A stretch of DNA of 64,000 bases from Elephas maximus indicus (GCF_024166365.1 NC_064831.1:48733768-48797767); one strand, 5' to 3'. Counted from the stretch's first letter, positions 33,400-45,418 are shown. The notes: a model not told the origin generated them from the letters alone. A program made the numbers and translations.

Positions 33400-34300
33400 C
33401 CCAAAAAAGCTGTATTTGCAAAAGTTGTGTGGTAGATATATATTTACAACAGTGACAAGAACAACAACAAAAAGAACAGCTGCTGAGGCTGCTTATGTAC
33501 AACCAAATACCTCATGGGATTTGGTTCCTTGGTTTGGAGGTTTGGGGTCATGGTTTCATGGGACATCCCAGACAATTATCCTAATAATGTGCTTAGTGCT
33601 TCTGCTCCACCTCCTATTTCACTGAGTAGTACAGGGTCTTAAAAGCTTGCAAGCAGCTATCCAAGGCACAACAATTGGTCTCTATTCACGAGGAACAACA
33701 GAGGAAGAAGGAGAGTCAGGACTAGGAGGAGGATATGGAATGTGAAACTAATTGCCTCCATGAACAACTGCCTCCTTTGCCACGAGATCAGAAGAACTGG
33801 ATGGTGCCCCACTACCATTACTGAACATTTTGATCAAAGATTCCATAGAAGAATCCTGATCAAAAGGGAGATAATGGAGAACAGAATTTCAAACTCTCAT
33901 GGAACCCAGATTTTATGGAGCCGTGGAGGCTGGATGAACCCCTGAAACTGTTGCCCTGAGATAATCTCTAAACCTTAAACCAAAAATATCTCCTGAAGTC
34001 TCCTTAAAACTAAACAATAGTTTAGGTTTAACTAGTAAAGAATGTCTGCCTTGAGCATTAGATTCAAGATCTATCTATGGGATCAAACTGACAACAGCAA
34101 CTCAAAAGATTAAAAAGGAAACAGGGGGCAGTGAGTTAATGTCAAGGGGGGAGGAACAACTCAGAAAAGGAGGGTGTGAATAGTTGTAGAACTTGAAGAA
34201 TGTAATCAATGTCACTGAATTGTACAGGTAGAAACTGTTGAATTTGCAAGAATATGAATTGGTTTATCCATTAAATAATAAGCAAGAAATGATGGAACAC
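33400..34300 (+). mobile_element. L1 3' UTR (second 3'-UTR type)
   Basis: 'gttgtgtggtagatatatat', 'gctgctgaggctgcttatgt', 'tttcatgggacatcccagac' and 'gatcaaactgacaacagcaa' are repeated almost in full at 39355-40200, where they follow L1 ORF2 sequence. This is therefore a 5'-truncated L1 tail. Confidence 0.75.
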
Positions 34301-34379
34301 TAATGTACTAAAAGCATCTCTCAGGCAGCTGGATAGAGAACAGATAAGAAGGAAAGTGAAGACTATTAGAGGCTAGATC

Positions 34380-34495
34380 CTCTCCTCCATGTGTGGTCCA
34401 CAGAGACACAGCAGTAGCAGCATTGTCACCTGGGAATGTGCTAGAAACTCAGGCCACCACAAAGACTTTCTGAAACTGAGTCTGGTGATTTGTAG
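34380..34495. mobile_element. MER5A-like hAT-Charlie relic (fragment)
   Basis: 'gtgtggtccacagagacaca', 'cattgtcacctgggaatgtg' and 'ctagaaactcaggccaccac' follow MER5A order. Confidence 0.5.
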
Positions 34496-35385
34496 GCCCA
34501 TTGACATAAGAGAGGCCCTCGACAGATGACAGCAGGGTAAACTTCGATTTCCCCAGTAACGGTCAGAACGCAAGTGCCCGGGGTGGGGGGTGGTGGTGGG
34601 GGGCGGGTATCAGTCAGCTGCCCTTGGAAATGCAAATTAACTGTGAACACCAGTGCTCTGCTTGTCTCTAAAATTGTAAGTACTTCTGTTTTAAGAACAG
34701 ATCTCAAAAGCAGACATGAGGTAGAGATCAAACAGATTCTAAATACTTGATTCAGGGCACTCCACAGTTCATGTGTCCCAATATGCATTGAAAATAATGG
34801 TTAGCAACTTCAGGGATAAAGGTGACAATTACAAGCTCTTTATGAAGTTCAGAAATTCCCTATTTGGGTTAGGACTTGGAAGAGGAAAGACTTCCAAGTT
34901 AATGAGATGACACTTATATTTTACAAATTTGGGGGAAATTAGAGAAGTGCTTTTGGAGATTTTAAAAGCTACAGGTAGATAACTTGTTTCTAAAATTATA
35001 AAAATTTCCATTTTTATAAGTGATAAGGTACAAATAAAACTTACATATGGTTTTTCAAATTAAATTTTTCCAAACTTCTTATTTTAATTAGCCCTACCAA
35101 AATCATAAAGAAAACATCTTTCAGTGTTTTATATTTCTGTAAGTATGGATCTTTAGGTCACTTTAAAAAAATCAACATAACAGACTGGGTAGTAGATGAC
35201 ACCAAAGCTGCTGTTAATTTTGTGAGGTGTAATAACCACATTTGTGGTTATGCAAGAAATGCCTACTTTTCAGAGGTGCATACTCAAATACGTAACAATG
35301 AATGAATTTGTCTTAAATATTTTAGCAAACAAAAAGAGGGATATATGAAGAAAATGCGGCAAAATCTTAACGATTGTTGACTCTA

Positions 35386-36058
35386 GATCAGCAGGCAGCA
35401 AACTGCAGCCCGCAGCCTGTTTTCACACGGCCTGACCTAATAACCCACCACTCAACCATCAAGTGTCAGTATGTTGTACTACGGTGGCTGGTGTGTTGCT
35501 GTGATGCTCGAAACTATGCCACCAGTATTTCAAATACCAGCAGGGTCACCAATGGTCAACAGGTTTCAGTGGAGCTTCCAGATTAAGACAGACTAAAAAG
35601 GCCTGGCAATCCACTTCCAGAAATTAGCCAATGAAGACCTTGTGAATCACAACAGAACACTGTCTGGCTTGCCTGGTTTGGACATGTCTTCAGAAGGGAT
35701 CATTTGCTGGAGGAGGACATCAGGTTTGGTGAAACAGAAGGCCGGTGAGAGCAAGGGAGACCCTCACTGAGATGGACTGACACAACAGCAGCAACAATGA
35801 ACTTGAATCCAACAGGGATCATGAGGATGATGCAGGACAGGGCAACGTTTCGTTCTGGTGTACATGGGGTCACCATGATTTAGAGTCAACCTGACAGCAC
35901 CTACCTCTCTCTCTTTCTAACCTTAAGAATGGTTTTTCCATGTTTAAACAATTGTAAAAACAGAAAGGAACGTGCAACAGAGATCAAATGTTGCCCCAAA
36001 GTCTAAAATGTTTGCTGACAGGCATTTACAAAAAAGTTTGCTGACCCCTGATCTAGAC
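35386..36058. mobile_element. hAT-type element split by an RTE insertion
   Basis: The left part 'gcaaactgcagcccgcagcc' and the right part 'gtttgctgacccctg' are the two ends of the family seen at 7484, 11946 and 57340. The middle (35445-35920) is an RTE LINE tail. Confidence 0.5.
35445..35920 (+). mobile_element. RTE-type LINE 3' region
   Basis: Contains the end of an RTE/BovB-like coding region ('ctaaaaaggcctggcaatcc', 'gcctggtttggacatgtctt', 'gagaccctcactgagatgga') and the 3' tail 'gggatcatgaggatgatgca' to 'acctgacagcacc'. The frame has stops. This is the LINE type thought to supply the machinery for AfroSINE. Confidence 0.65.
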
Positions 36059-36514
36059 AGCGGGCACATGAAAGTTCATTGTGCTATGTTCTCTACTTTT
36101 GTATATGCTAGAAAATTTTCATAGTAAGATTTAAAAATATGAATCTCATTCCCCAGGAGATTAAAAAACAAACTGAGTAAACAGAAGGAAAACAGTCCCC
36201 GATTTGCTGAAACTTCAGAGTGCACTTTAGACAACGGTAAGTGATTCTCTTCTAAGGCATACTTGGGTGAATTACGTATCGAACACTGTTCTAGGATCAA
36301 GAGACGTAGCTGTGCCTAAGACAGACAAAAAAATTTTGCCTTTATACAACTCTGGTGGAACTGCTACTCTTACTTCCTTATTTTAATCACAAATTGTCTA
36401 GCTTCCTCCCTATCAGAGTGGTCAAATACACTGCCATGTGCTGGCACAGGAAAATGAAACATGTACTTGTTTTCATTATAAGCAACAACAACAACAACAA
36501 ATCACTCTAAACAT

Positions 36515-36854
36515 AAAAAGTAGGCTAACAATTTGCTAACTCGTCAGACATGGATTGAAGTGGACAATGGGTTGGAGAGAGATGCTGATGAGGAGTGAGC
36601 TACTTGCATCAGGTGGACACTTGAGACTATGTTGGCATCTCCTGTCTGGAGGGGAGATGGCAGGGTAGAGGGGGTCAGAAGCTGGCAAAATGGTCATGAA
36701 AAGAGAGACTGGAAGGAGGGAGAGGGAGGGAGAATAATTGAGAGTATGCAGTAAGGTGTATATACTTTTATACGTGAGAGGCTGACTTGATTTGTAAACT
36801 TTCACTTAAAGGACAATAAAAATTATTAAAAAAAAAAAAAGTAGGCTAACAATT
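36515..36854. repeat. Target-site duplication flanking the L1 beside exon 9
   Basis: 'gtaggctaacaatt', with preceding A residues, occurs at 36515-36533 and again at 36836-36854. This is direct evidence of target-primed insertion of the L1 tail between them. Confidence 0.93.
36534..36835 (+). mobile_element. Short 5'-truncated L1 tail beside exon 9
   Basis: About 300 bases of L1 3' UTR ('gatgctgatgaggagtgagc', 'cttgagactatgttggcatc', 'gtaaactttcacttaaagga') ending 'aataaaaattattaaaa'. It has perfect 14-19 base target duplications. It is antisense to ADAM10, so the A-tail becomes a U-run in the pre-mRNA. Confidence 0.9.
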
Positions 36855-36880
36855 AGTTTTTGTAATCTTATAATACTTAC

Positions 36881-37044
36881 AGGAGACCCAAAGTTGTGTC
36901 CAACTTCATGAGCAAAAGTAATGTGAGAGACTTTGGGAGGTACGTGAGACCCATAGTTCTGAACAGTGATTATTCCAGTGTTTAAGGACTTCTTCTTCCC
37001 ATCTGAGTAAAGCTTACTTTTTTCACATATTCCTCCAGAGCTTC
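36881..37044 (-). CDS. ADAM10: ADAM10 exon 9: catalytic zinc motif
   Basis: This exon of 164 bases encodes [20 protein letters not shown], the strand [11 protein letters not shown], and [23 protein letters not shown]. It supplies the first two zinc histidines and the catalytic glutamate of HEVGH. The acceptor is cccttgaactag and the donor CCT|gtaagt. I see no change from the human residues in this catalytic block. A short antisense L1 tail has inserted about 26 bases beyond the donor (its right target duplication ends at 36854), placing a U-rich run in the transcript about 40 bases after the splice site. Confidence 0.97.
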
Positions 37045-37830
37045 CTAGTTCAAGGGAAAAAAAAGCTAGGTTAGCATTTATTTCTGCTGCGCCCCCATGC
37101 ACCCCCCAACTCGTGCTGAATAGCTTTCTAACATATGCTATAAAAAATTAAAACATTTTATATTTGAGTCTAAAATACAATTGATACCCAAATGCATCAG
37201 ATTATCAAATTTTCTTTGGTCCAAGATTAGGAAGTCATTTCCAATAAAAGTTTTACTGGCACCCATAAAGAAACTTCCAGGATTGACTACAAGTACCCTA
37301 GAAAAGGTCCTTCTTCGTTGTCAAAATGCACCCAAACTTTCGCTCTGGTTGATTCAGCAAGTCAAATTTTTAAGTTTCCCTTAAATTTGAATATATCAGT
37401 ATTTACATTAAGTCAATACTTTTTTATCTGTAAAAAGAAAACTTATGGTTTAAGTTAGATGAAGTTGAATAAAATATTTTCAAGTAGATTTTGAGGAAGG
37501 TCACTTCTACAAATAACAGCATGCTACACCGTGGGTCTGTCATTAACTATCCTGACAGGCAGCACACAGTATATTTTAAAAAGGCAAAAACAGTGTGTGT
37601 CTGTGTATTTGGGGAGAGAGGGAAGATGGGAGAAAGGATGGAAAGGAGAAAGCAAACGTGACAAAATGTTACTAACCAATTAATCTATCAGGAATTCACT
37701 ATACTATTTTTACAATTCTTTGATAGGCTTGAAATTTTTTTCAAAATAAATTTAAAAAATTGAATTACAATTTTTCCAACATGTCTTGAGAACACTTTAA
37801 AAATTTTAAAGGAAAAAAAAAAAATCTACT

Positions 37831-38042
37831 TATATGGAGGCCCTAGGTGGTATAACTGCTAATGCACTTGGCTGCTAAACGGAAGGTTGGAGGTTCGAGT
37901 CCACCCAGAGGTGCCTCTCAAGAAAGGCCTGGCAATTTATGTCCAAAAAATCAGCCACTGAAAACTCTAAGGGGCACAATTCTACTCTGAAATGCATACG
38001 GTCAACATGAGTTGGAATCAACTCAATGGCAACCAGCAACAA
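37831..38042 (+). repeat. AfroSINE variant with RTE-like middle block
   Basis: Head 'aggccctaggtggtataact', B-box-like 'ggaggttcgagtccaccc', then 'aaaggcctggcaatttatgt' and 'aatcagccactgaaaactct', tail 'gagttggaatcaactcaatg'. The middle block is also present in the RTE LINE at 35610-35645. Confidence 0.85.
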
Positions 38043-38469
38043 TTATATGATACATATTAAATCATTTGTAACAAGAATTTTAGAGCCGAATACCAAAAGG
38101 ACAGTGTTTTCACATCTAAAGGCAGTTATTATGAGAAATTAGAAAAAGAACAACAGAAAAATCAGAAACTGGTCAGTCAATCCATTTCTTTATATACACT
38201 GCACCAAGAAGACCATCATTTCTTTTAGTTAACTTTATCCAAGAGTTTTAGTGAGAAGCTCTTTAACTTATGTTCACATTTAAAAGTTTTTCCTATTTGA
38301 GTTTTTATTAAAATATAATCAAATGGATTAGAGTACTCTAATAACTGATTATTTCCAGTTAGCTTTCTACATGCAAAGTTAAAACCAAGTTACTGAATCA
38401 TTAAAAATATCTAATATTTATAATTCCTAATAAAGCACATAATAGAAGACAAACACACACACAAAGATC

Positions 38470-40200
38470 TGAAAGAATGGTATGGCACTACAATACAACT
38501 GCCTCCTTATTCCTATTGAGTATCGGAAAATATATGTCAACAAAACATAACCTTGGACCCACACATCTGTGATCAACTGGTTTTTGACATGGGTGCTATG
38601 CCCATTCGATGGGGTAAAAAGAGTTGTTTCAATAAATGGTGCTAGAAAAACTAGATTGCCAGATGCCGAAAACTGAAACAGGATCCATGCCTCACACCAT
38701 ACACAAAAACAAACTCAAAATAGCTTAAGGAACTAAATGTGCAAACTAAAACCGTAAAATTCTTAAAAGAAAAAGCAAACGCAATTCTGTCAGGCCTAGC
38801 TTTTAACAACGGATTATACATCATAATAACAAAAGTACAAATAGCAAAAGATAAATGAGACCTCATAAAAATTAAAAACTTTGGTTAATCAAAAGACTTT
38901 ACCAAAAAGTGAAAAGACAGGCTAACAATTAGAAGAGTATCTTTGAAAACCATGTACATGGCAGCACTATTCCCAATAGCCAAAAGGTAGAAACAACCTA
39001 AATGCCCATCGACAGATGAACGGATTAACAAAATGTGGCACATACATAAAATGGAATACTACTAAGCCAGTAGCGGAAATGAAGTCTTGATATATGCTAC
39101 AGTAGGGATGGAGCTTGAAGACACTATGCTGAAGGAAATAAGTAAATCACAAAAAGATAAACATTGTATGACCTCACTCATTAAGACAAGAAAAGGCAAA
39201 TGTAAAGAGAACAAAGTTTATTAGTGGTTAACAGGGAAGGGAGGGAGGAAATAACAGTGATGAAATATTGCATTGATTAAGGGTAAGGTTGCACAGCAAA
39301 TTATTGTAACTGCTGTCAGTAAGTTGTATACCTGTAGAAAGTTGAACCGGCAAAAGCTGTGTGGTAGATATATTTACAATAACAACACAAAAGGTAGCTG
39401 CTGAGGCTGCTTATGTACAGCCAAATGCTTCACAGGATCTGGTTTCTTGGTTTGGAGGCTTAGGGTCATGGTTTCATGGGACATCCCAGATAACCGGCCT
39501 AATAACATGTTAGGGCTTCTGTTGTACCTCCTAGTTTGATGTGCAGTGCCTGGGATCTTAAAAACTTGCAAGCAGCAATCCAAGGCACGGCAATTCGTCT
39601 CTATTCTCCTTGAACAACAAAGGAAGAGAGTCAGGAATAAGAGGAGGATATAGAATGTGTGGCTAATTGCCTCCATGAACAACTGCCAACTGCCCCCTTT
39701 TCCATGAGACCAGAAGTCATCCATTCAGTGGATGATGCCTGGCTACCATTACTGAACATTTTAATCAAAGATTCCATAGAAGAATCTTGATCAAAAGGGG
39801 AAAAATACAGAACAGAATTTCAAATTCTCAGGGACTCCAGACATCCTGGAGCCATGAAGGTTGAAGAACCCCTGAATTTACTGCCCTGAGATAAACTTTA
39901 AACCTGAAACCCAAAATATCCCTAGAACTCTTCTTAAAACCCAACAACACTTGAGCTTAACTACTGAAAAAAGGTGCCTTGGGCAATATGCTCTTTTAAG
40001 AACTATCTATATGGAATCAAGCTGACAACAGCAACTCAAAAGATAAGAACCTCAGGGGGCAGTAAACTCGTTACTGGGAGAGGAACAACTCAGAAAAGGA
40101 GGGTGAGAATGGTTATGCAACTCTACTAAGTGGTACATGCAGAAACTGTTAACTGCTATATGTTTTGCTGTGTGTATTTTCAACAACAACAAAAAACCTT
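38470..40200 (+). mobile_element. L1 ORF2 end and 3' UTR
   Basis: 'cacacatctgtgatcaactg', 'tttcaataaatggtgctaga', 'aatgcccatcgacagatgaa' and 'tgcacagcaaattattgtaa' are L1 landmarks. A jump near 38940 shows an internal deletion. The 3' UTR matches 33400-34300 and ends in an A/C-rich run. Confidence 0.8.
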
Positions 40201-40651
40201 TGTATTACTGTTATATCTTTTAAAAGGCTGAGATGTACTTCACAGAAAAGTAAACTGAAAGACTAAGCCATACGCAGATTTTGTCCAGCAAAGGGTTGAG
40301 AACCTTTATAATGTTCAAGATTTACTACAACATTTTTTCTTCATAGAAGACCGAATTGAAAAAAAAAAAAGGAAAGAGCAAATGATTTATGTATATTTAA
40401 TGCATTTTCTTAAGCTGCTTCTACTTCTGGAGATCAGTCCTAAGGACTACAACACTACTATTTCTCCAAAGTAGAAAAGACAGGCACAGGTACTCAGCAT
40501 GTCACAGTCCACATGCTACAGCTTTAAATCAAACGTAAATATCCTGTCTTAGTGAAGAGCTGTCCCAGGTAAATTTTTCTAATGCTGTACGTGACAAACT
40601 CAGAAAAACAAAATAGCAAATAAGCATAATTTTAAAACTCTGATAATAAGC

Positions 40652-42240
40652 ACTTTCCTGTATTTTTTTTTTCTAGATGTCAATTTTTTTTTTTTTTTAT
40701 TAAGCTTCAAGTGAACGTTTACAAATCCAATCAGTCTGTCACATATAAGTTTACATACATCTCACTCCCTACTCCCACTTACTCTCCCCCTCTTGAGTCA
40801 GCCCTTTCAGTCTCTCCTTTCTTGACAATTTTGCCGGCTTCCCTCTCTCTCTATCCTCCCACCCCCCTCCAGACAAGAGTTGCCAACACAGTCTCAAGTG
40901 TACACCTGATATAATTAGCTCACTCTTCATCAGCGTCTCTCTCCCACCCGCTGACCAGTCCCTTTCATGTCTGATGAGTTGTCTTCAGGGATGGTTCCTG
41001 TCCTGTGTCAACAGAAGGTCTGGAGAGCATGGCCGCCGGGATTCCTCCAGTCTCAGTCAGACCATTAAGTTTGGTCTTTTTATGAGAATTTGGGGTCTGC
41101 ATCCCACTGCTCTCCTGCTCCCTCAGGGGTCCTCTGCTGAGCTCCCTGTCAGGGCAGTCATCGATTGTGGCCGGGCACCAACTAGTTCTTCTGGTCTCAG
41201 GATGATGTAGGTCTCTGGTTCATGTGGCCCTTTCTGTCTCTTGGGCTCTTAGTTGTCATGTGGGCTTGGTGTTCTTCATTTTCCTTTGCTCCAGGTGGGT
41301 TGAGACCAATTGCTGCATCTTAGATGGCTGCTTGTTAGCATTTAAGACCCCAGACGCCACATTTCAAAGTGGGATGCAGAATGATTTCATAGTAGAATTA
41401 TTTTGCCAATTGACTTAGAAGTCCCCGCAAACCATGTTCCCCAGACCCCCGCGCTTGCTCCGCTGAGCTTTGAAGCATTCATTTTATCCCGGAAACTTCT
41501 TTGCTTTTGGTCCAGTCCAACTGAGCTGACCTTCCATGTATTGAGTGTTGTCTTTCCCTTCACCTAAAGCAGTTCTTATCTACTGATTAATCAATAAAAA
41601 ACCCTCTCCCACCCTCCCTCCCTCCCCCCCTCGTAACCACAAAAGTATGTGTTCTTCTCAGGTTTACTATTTCTCAAGATCTTATAATAGTGGTCTTATA
41701 CAATATTTGTCCTTTTGCCTCTGACTCATTTCGCTCAGCATAATGCCTTCCAGGTTCCTCCATGTTGTGAAATGTTTCAGAGATTCGTCACTGTTCTTTA
41801 TCGATGCGTAGTATTCCATTGTGTGAATATACCACAATTTATTTACCCATTCATCCGTTGATGGACACCTTGGTTGCTTCCAACTTTTTGCTATTGTAAA
41901 CAGAGCTGCAATAAACATGGGTGTGCATATATCTGTTTGTATGAAGGCTCTTGTATCTCTAGGGTATATTCCTAGGAGTGGGATTTCTGGGTTGTATGGT
42001 AGTTCTATTTCTAACTGTTTAAGATAACGCCAGATAGATTTCCAAAGTGGTTGTTCCATTTTACATTCCCACCAGCAGTGTATGAGAGTTCCAATCTCTC
42101 CGCAGCCTCTCCAACATTTATTATTTTGTGTTTTTTGGATTAATGCCAGCCTTGCTGGTGTGAGATGGAATCTCATCGTAGTTTTAATTTGCATTTCTCT
42201 AATGGCTAATGATCGAGAGCATTTACTTTCCTGTATTTTT
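40652..42240. repeat. Target-site duplication flanking the young L1
   Basis: 'actttcctgtattttt' is found at 40652-40667 and again at 42225-42240, without mismatch. Confidence 0.95.
40668..42224 (-). mobile_element. Young 5'-truncated L1, ORF2 end plus 3' UTR
   Basis: An L1 copy of about 1.56 kb between perfect 16-base target duplications. The ORF2 part is open from the truncation point (42224) to its stop at 41682, about 180 codons of the C-terminal region, with the typical [10 protein letters not shown] and [11 protein letters not shown] blocks. The 3' UTR follows (41681-40698). The A-tail is interrupted by 11-13 non-A bases before a second A-run. It inserted in the same orientation as ADAM10. 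It is a fragment and cannot move by itself. Confidence 0.93.
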
Positions 42241-42424
42241 AAGGTCGATCTAATTTGAGGCAAAATCATACATAAATTCAAGAATATGTGACCCCAATAC
42301 CACACAGCATGTTTTCTCCTTTTTCAAAATGGGCAACTGAGAGCTTAACATAACTAAAACAAAAAACTAAGGCCATGATAAACCTATAAGTTGTTCTTCC
42401 TCTGCCTGCCTCCTCACATACCTC

Positions 42425-42808
42425 TGTTAATGACTTTGTTTTGACCAAATGCTAATGACTTTGTTCTTTGTTTTAAACTGATGCAAATAATTTTTTGTTC
42501 TGGCAGGACTACCTGTGGCATACAACCCCCCCCAGGAAAGTTGGAGCCCAGGTACTAGATAGGTATGTCTTTAGCCTAATAAAGAAATGTCTGGCAGGGG
42601 ACTACAAAGACACTTGTAACCCTTGTAAAATTCTATATAAGCTCTAATGTAAAACTGCTCTTTGGGACTCCATAGAGACAGCCGGTGTTGCTGCTGGGTC
42701 CCCGGCGATGTATGCATCTCCTGAATAAACTTTCTCACTCTTTCTGACTTGGAGTATGTTTCATTGGCTCGACTGCTCCAGCACACGGACCCTGATCAGG
42801 TAACATAT
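42425..42808 (+). mobile_element. Solo LTR, ERV1-like
   Basis: Runs from about 'tgttaatgactttg' to 'gatcaggtaaca'. It holds a TATA-like 'tctatataagctc' near 42631, 'ctgctctttgggactccata', and AATAAA at 42724-42729 in 'ctcctgaataaactttctca', the order of U3, R and U5 in gammaretrovirus-like LTRs. No internal genes flank it. The class is assigned from layout only. Confidence 0.65.
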
Positions 42809-43200
42809 ACTATTCTGAAATATAGTCTTTGTAATTCATATCTTAACTTTAACAACTGCTTTTGGTTTTAAAGATTATTGCTTATATAAAAGTTTAATAT
42901 TTGTTACAGACTAGTAGCATATGTTGGAGTAGCTCAATTATACAGGAAGGAATAAAATATTATATCTAATTTTATAAGTTATGGTTTAAGAAAACCACTG
43001 CAACTAGGTTTGACGTGCCAGAAACTCAATTAGTAATGAGATATAGCTAAACCATGACTCAAGTTCAGTAACTGCTTATATTATAAATTTAATATTTTAT
43101 TATATAAACTCATTGAAAATACAAATTAGGCATTCCAATGAGAAGGATAAAATGTTTCTACTTGAATTCAAAAGCAATTACTGATGGATGGATGGCCTAA

Positions 43201-43359
43201 CAGAAACCCTGGTGGCACAGTGGTTAAAAGCTGCTGCTGCTAACCAAAAGGCTGAATCCACCAGGCACTCTTTGGAAACCCTATGGGCCAGTTCTACTTT
43301 GTCCTATAGCATTGCTATGAGTCGGAATCGACTCAATGGCAACGGGTTTGGTTTTTGGT
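43201..43359 (+). repeat. AfroSINE (short form)
   Basis: Sense copy: 'gaaaccctggtggcacagtg', 'gctatgagtcggaatcgact' and 'caatggcaacgggtttggtt'. The B-box region has a small deletion ('aaaggctgaatccacc'). Confidence 0.9.
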
Positions 43360-43833
43360 AGATGACCTAACAATCAACAAAGAATTACGATGACATTTTT
43401 CTAACTATGGAGAGTCTGAGAACTAAAGTCAACAGAGTATCACACTTACCTTTAAAACAGACCCACCCGCCCAACAACAACAGCAGAGTCTTAGTTTTCC
43501 TACAAGGGTAATATAATACCTTGACAGAGAGCATTTTGAAGTGCACAGGCCTAAAACTTAATGGTAGCATGCTGCCCACAAGACATTAATCTGAGCAGTA
43601 ACTCTGAACCAGACAGTTGTGCCACTGCAACAGAGGAGGCAATTCCTTGGTTTTCACGTCTGGAGAGCAGTACTCACATGGAACGAGCAGGGACGAGAGA
43701 TGGTAAACAGGCTGCAACGGGCAATGCAGACCTCAAAACATGCCAACAGTTGAGTGTCCTGCTGTAGTATTCTAATGATGTAAATCTCCTAGTCCTGAAA
43801 GCTGACCCTGAAACGACTGTTAAGAATTCCATA

Positions 43834-43926
43834 GGCTGTGGGTATGGGGCGGTTCTACTCCGTCCCATAGGGTCACTATGAATCAGAATCGACTTGATGG
43901 CAGTGGGTTTGGTTTTGGGGGGTTTT
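43834..43926 (+). repeat. AfroSINE, 3' half only
   Basis: Sense tail: 'ggcggttctactccgtccca', 'gggtcactatgaatcagaat', 'tgatggcagtgggtttgg'. The tRNA-like head is missing. Confidence 0.8.
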
Positions 43927-45088
43927 ATTTGTGGGTTACCTTGAGGATCCTGTGTTGAGTTCATATACTCTCAAATCGTGAACGTTCTAAACTAAGAAAA
44001 ACAGAAGAGACTGTTCCTACCAAATGAAATGTCTCAAAAATGTTCTTCACAGTTAGAGGAATGGTGACTGGTTCAGAGTTAACTATGGAGATAAGTTTCT
44101 GACCCAGCCTTACTCAAGGATCTGGCTAACCTGAGACTATGTCCATCAAGTTAACGGATAACACTAAATACATGAGCAGAATAAAAAAAAAACTATTTTT
44201 TTTAGTTTTTTTTAGAATGTACCTTAGTAAACCACATAAACAGTCCCTCAGAAGGGGTAGTAGAAGGTTCAGCAAATGAAGTAGAACAAAGGGACTGTCT
44301 AACTTAAGGAATTTACTCTGTTAAGAACTCAATGAGAGGTCTCCTGCTTAACACAGACCTGTGCCTGTATAAAGAAGACTTCATAATGTTTATGTTTCAT
44401 ATTTAAGACTGCCTTTTTCTTGGAAACCAGGCCCCTTATTTATTAGCTCACTTCTAGGGCCCTGCATAACTTTAAATGGGAACCTCCAAGCGGGGAAGTT
44501 CACTGGCTGGCTGTACATGACATGACAACTAACATATGTGGCATTCTGGTGGGGCAGGAGGTGCTGTTTCCTCACTAAGGAAACCCAAGGCAGCACCCAG
44601 TTACAAGATGGTATTAAGTAAGAACAAATTTGTTTACAAATAGTGTAAAAAACAGACTAAAAGACAAGAAACCTATTAGTCAAATGTTTCAACCTTCACT
44701 ACTTCTCCCAGTTCAGCTGAGTCAGTGAATAGGACTATGGCTAAAAATCTACTCTGTGAAATTTAACATAAGAATGGTACAACCTCATCTCTACCACACT
44801 TGAGTAGTGAAATATCCGCAGAATAAAATGAAATTAAGCCAAATAATACAATACAGCAGGACAAAGATTAATTAAGCCAAGTAAAAATGAAAAAAAAGAT
44901 TAGGAAACAGTAACAGATCACAAGCCGAATAAATCAGCTATGAAGTGCTATTTAAAAAGAACAAGATAATAGCAAGTATTATTAAGACCTATAGGCAGAA
45001 ACAGTCTCGAAGACAAAAGAAATTACGATGTTAAAAAAAAAAAAAAACACCTTATTTCTCAAGGGCTCTGAGCCCTCTGAAATACAAA

Positions 45089-45090
<2 letters not shown>

Positions 45091-45154
<64 letters not shown>
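45091..45154. repeat. (GT)32 microsatellite
   Basis: Sixty-four uninterrupted bases of GT, likely length-variable between individuals. Confidence 0.98.
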
Positions 45155-45155
<1 letters not shown>

Positions 45156-45279
45156 GGGGAGGAACAAGGGTGGGAGTATGAGATTCTTTCAGGAAAATAA
45201 ATAATGTGTTCATATACTTTCCTGACCTTTAAGTACTATACAAACCACACAATACTACTACTAACAGCGTCCTTAGGGG

Positions 45280-45418
45280 CCTGTTCTAACACTTCATTCT
45301 GCATATAAGAAAACAGAAGCAAAATGGTTTACCTAAACCTATGGAGGCGGGACAGACAAGAATACAGCTTCCCGGTTCCCAGTCCAGGGCTCTTCCTGTT
45401 ACACCAGGGCAATCACCC
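45280..45418 (-). repeat. MIR SINE, antisense fragment
   Basis: 'aatggtttacctaaacctat' and 'cagtccagggctcttcctgt' with 'tacacca' follow the reverse MIR core. Confidence 0.45.

Larger units (their letters stand above)
29693..36880. other. ADAM10 intron 9 (about 7.2 kb)
   Basis: Contains a GC-rich element (31176-31585), three AfroSINEs, a MaLR-like LTR inside an old L1, L1 and RTE tails, and a short L1 insertion next to exon 9. The spans 29693-30340, 30520-31140, 31810-32030, 34500-35380 and 36060-36510 hold nothing I recognise beyond AT-rich intron. Confidence 0.8.

Noticed and set aside
36515-36854. CRISPR-like direct repeats or phage attachment sites
   Set aside because: The direct repeats flank L1 tails and are target-site duplications; the DNA is mammalian, so CRISPR arrays are not expected.
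37831-38042. Possible tRNA gene from A- and B-box-like motifs
   Set aside because: The motifs belong to the tRNA-derived head of AfroSINE copies; there is no foldable full tRNA and many dispersed copies exist.
41682-42305. A 207-codon minus-strand frame
   Set aside because: It is the C-terminal part of L1 ORF2 in a 5'-truncated element plus flanking bases, not a host gene.
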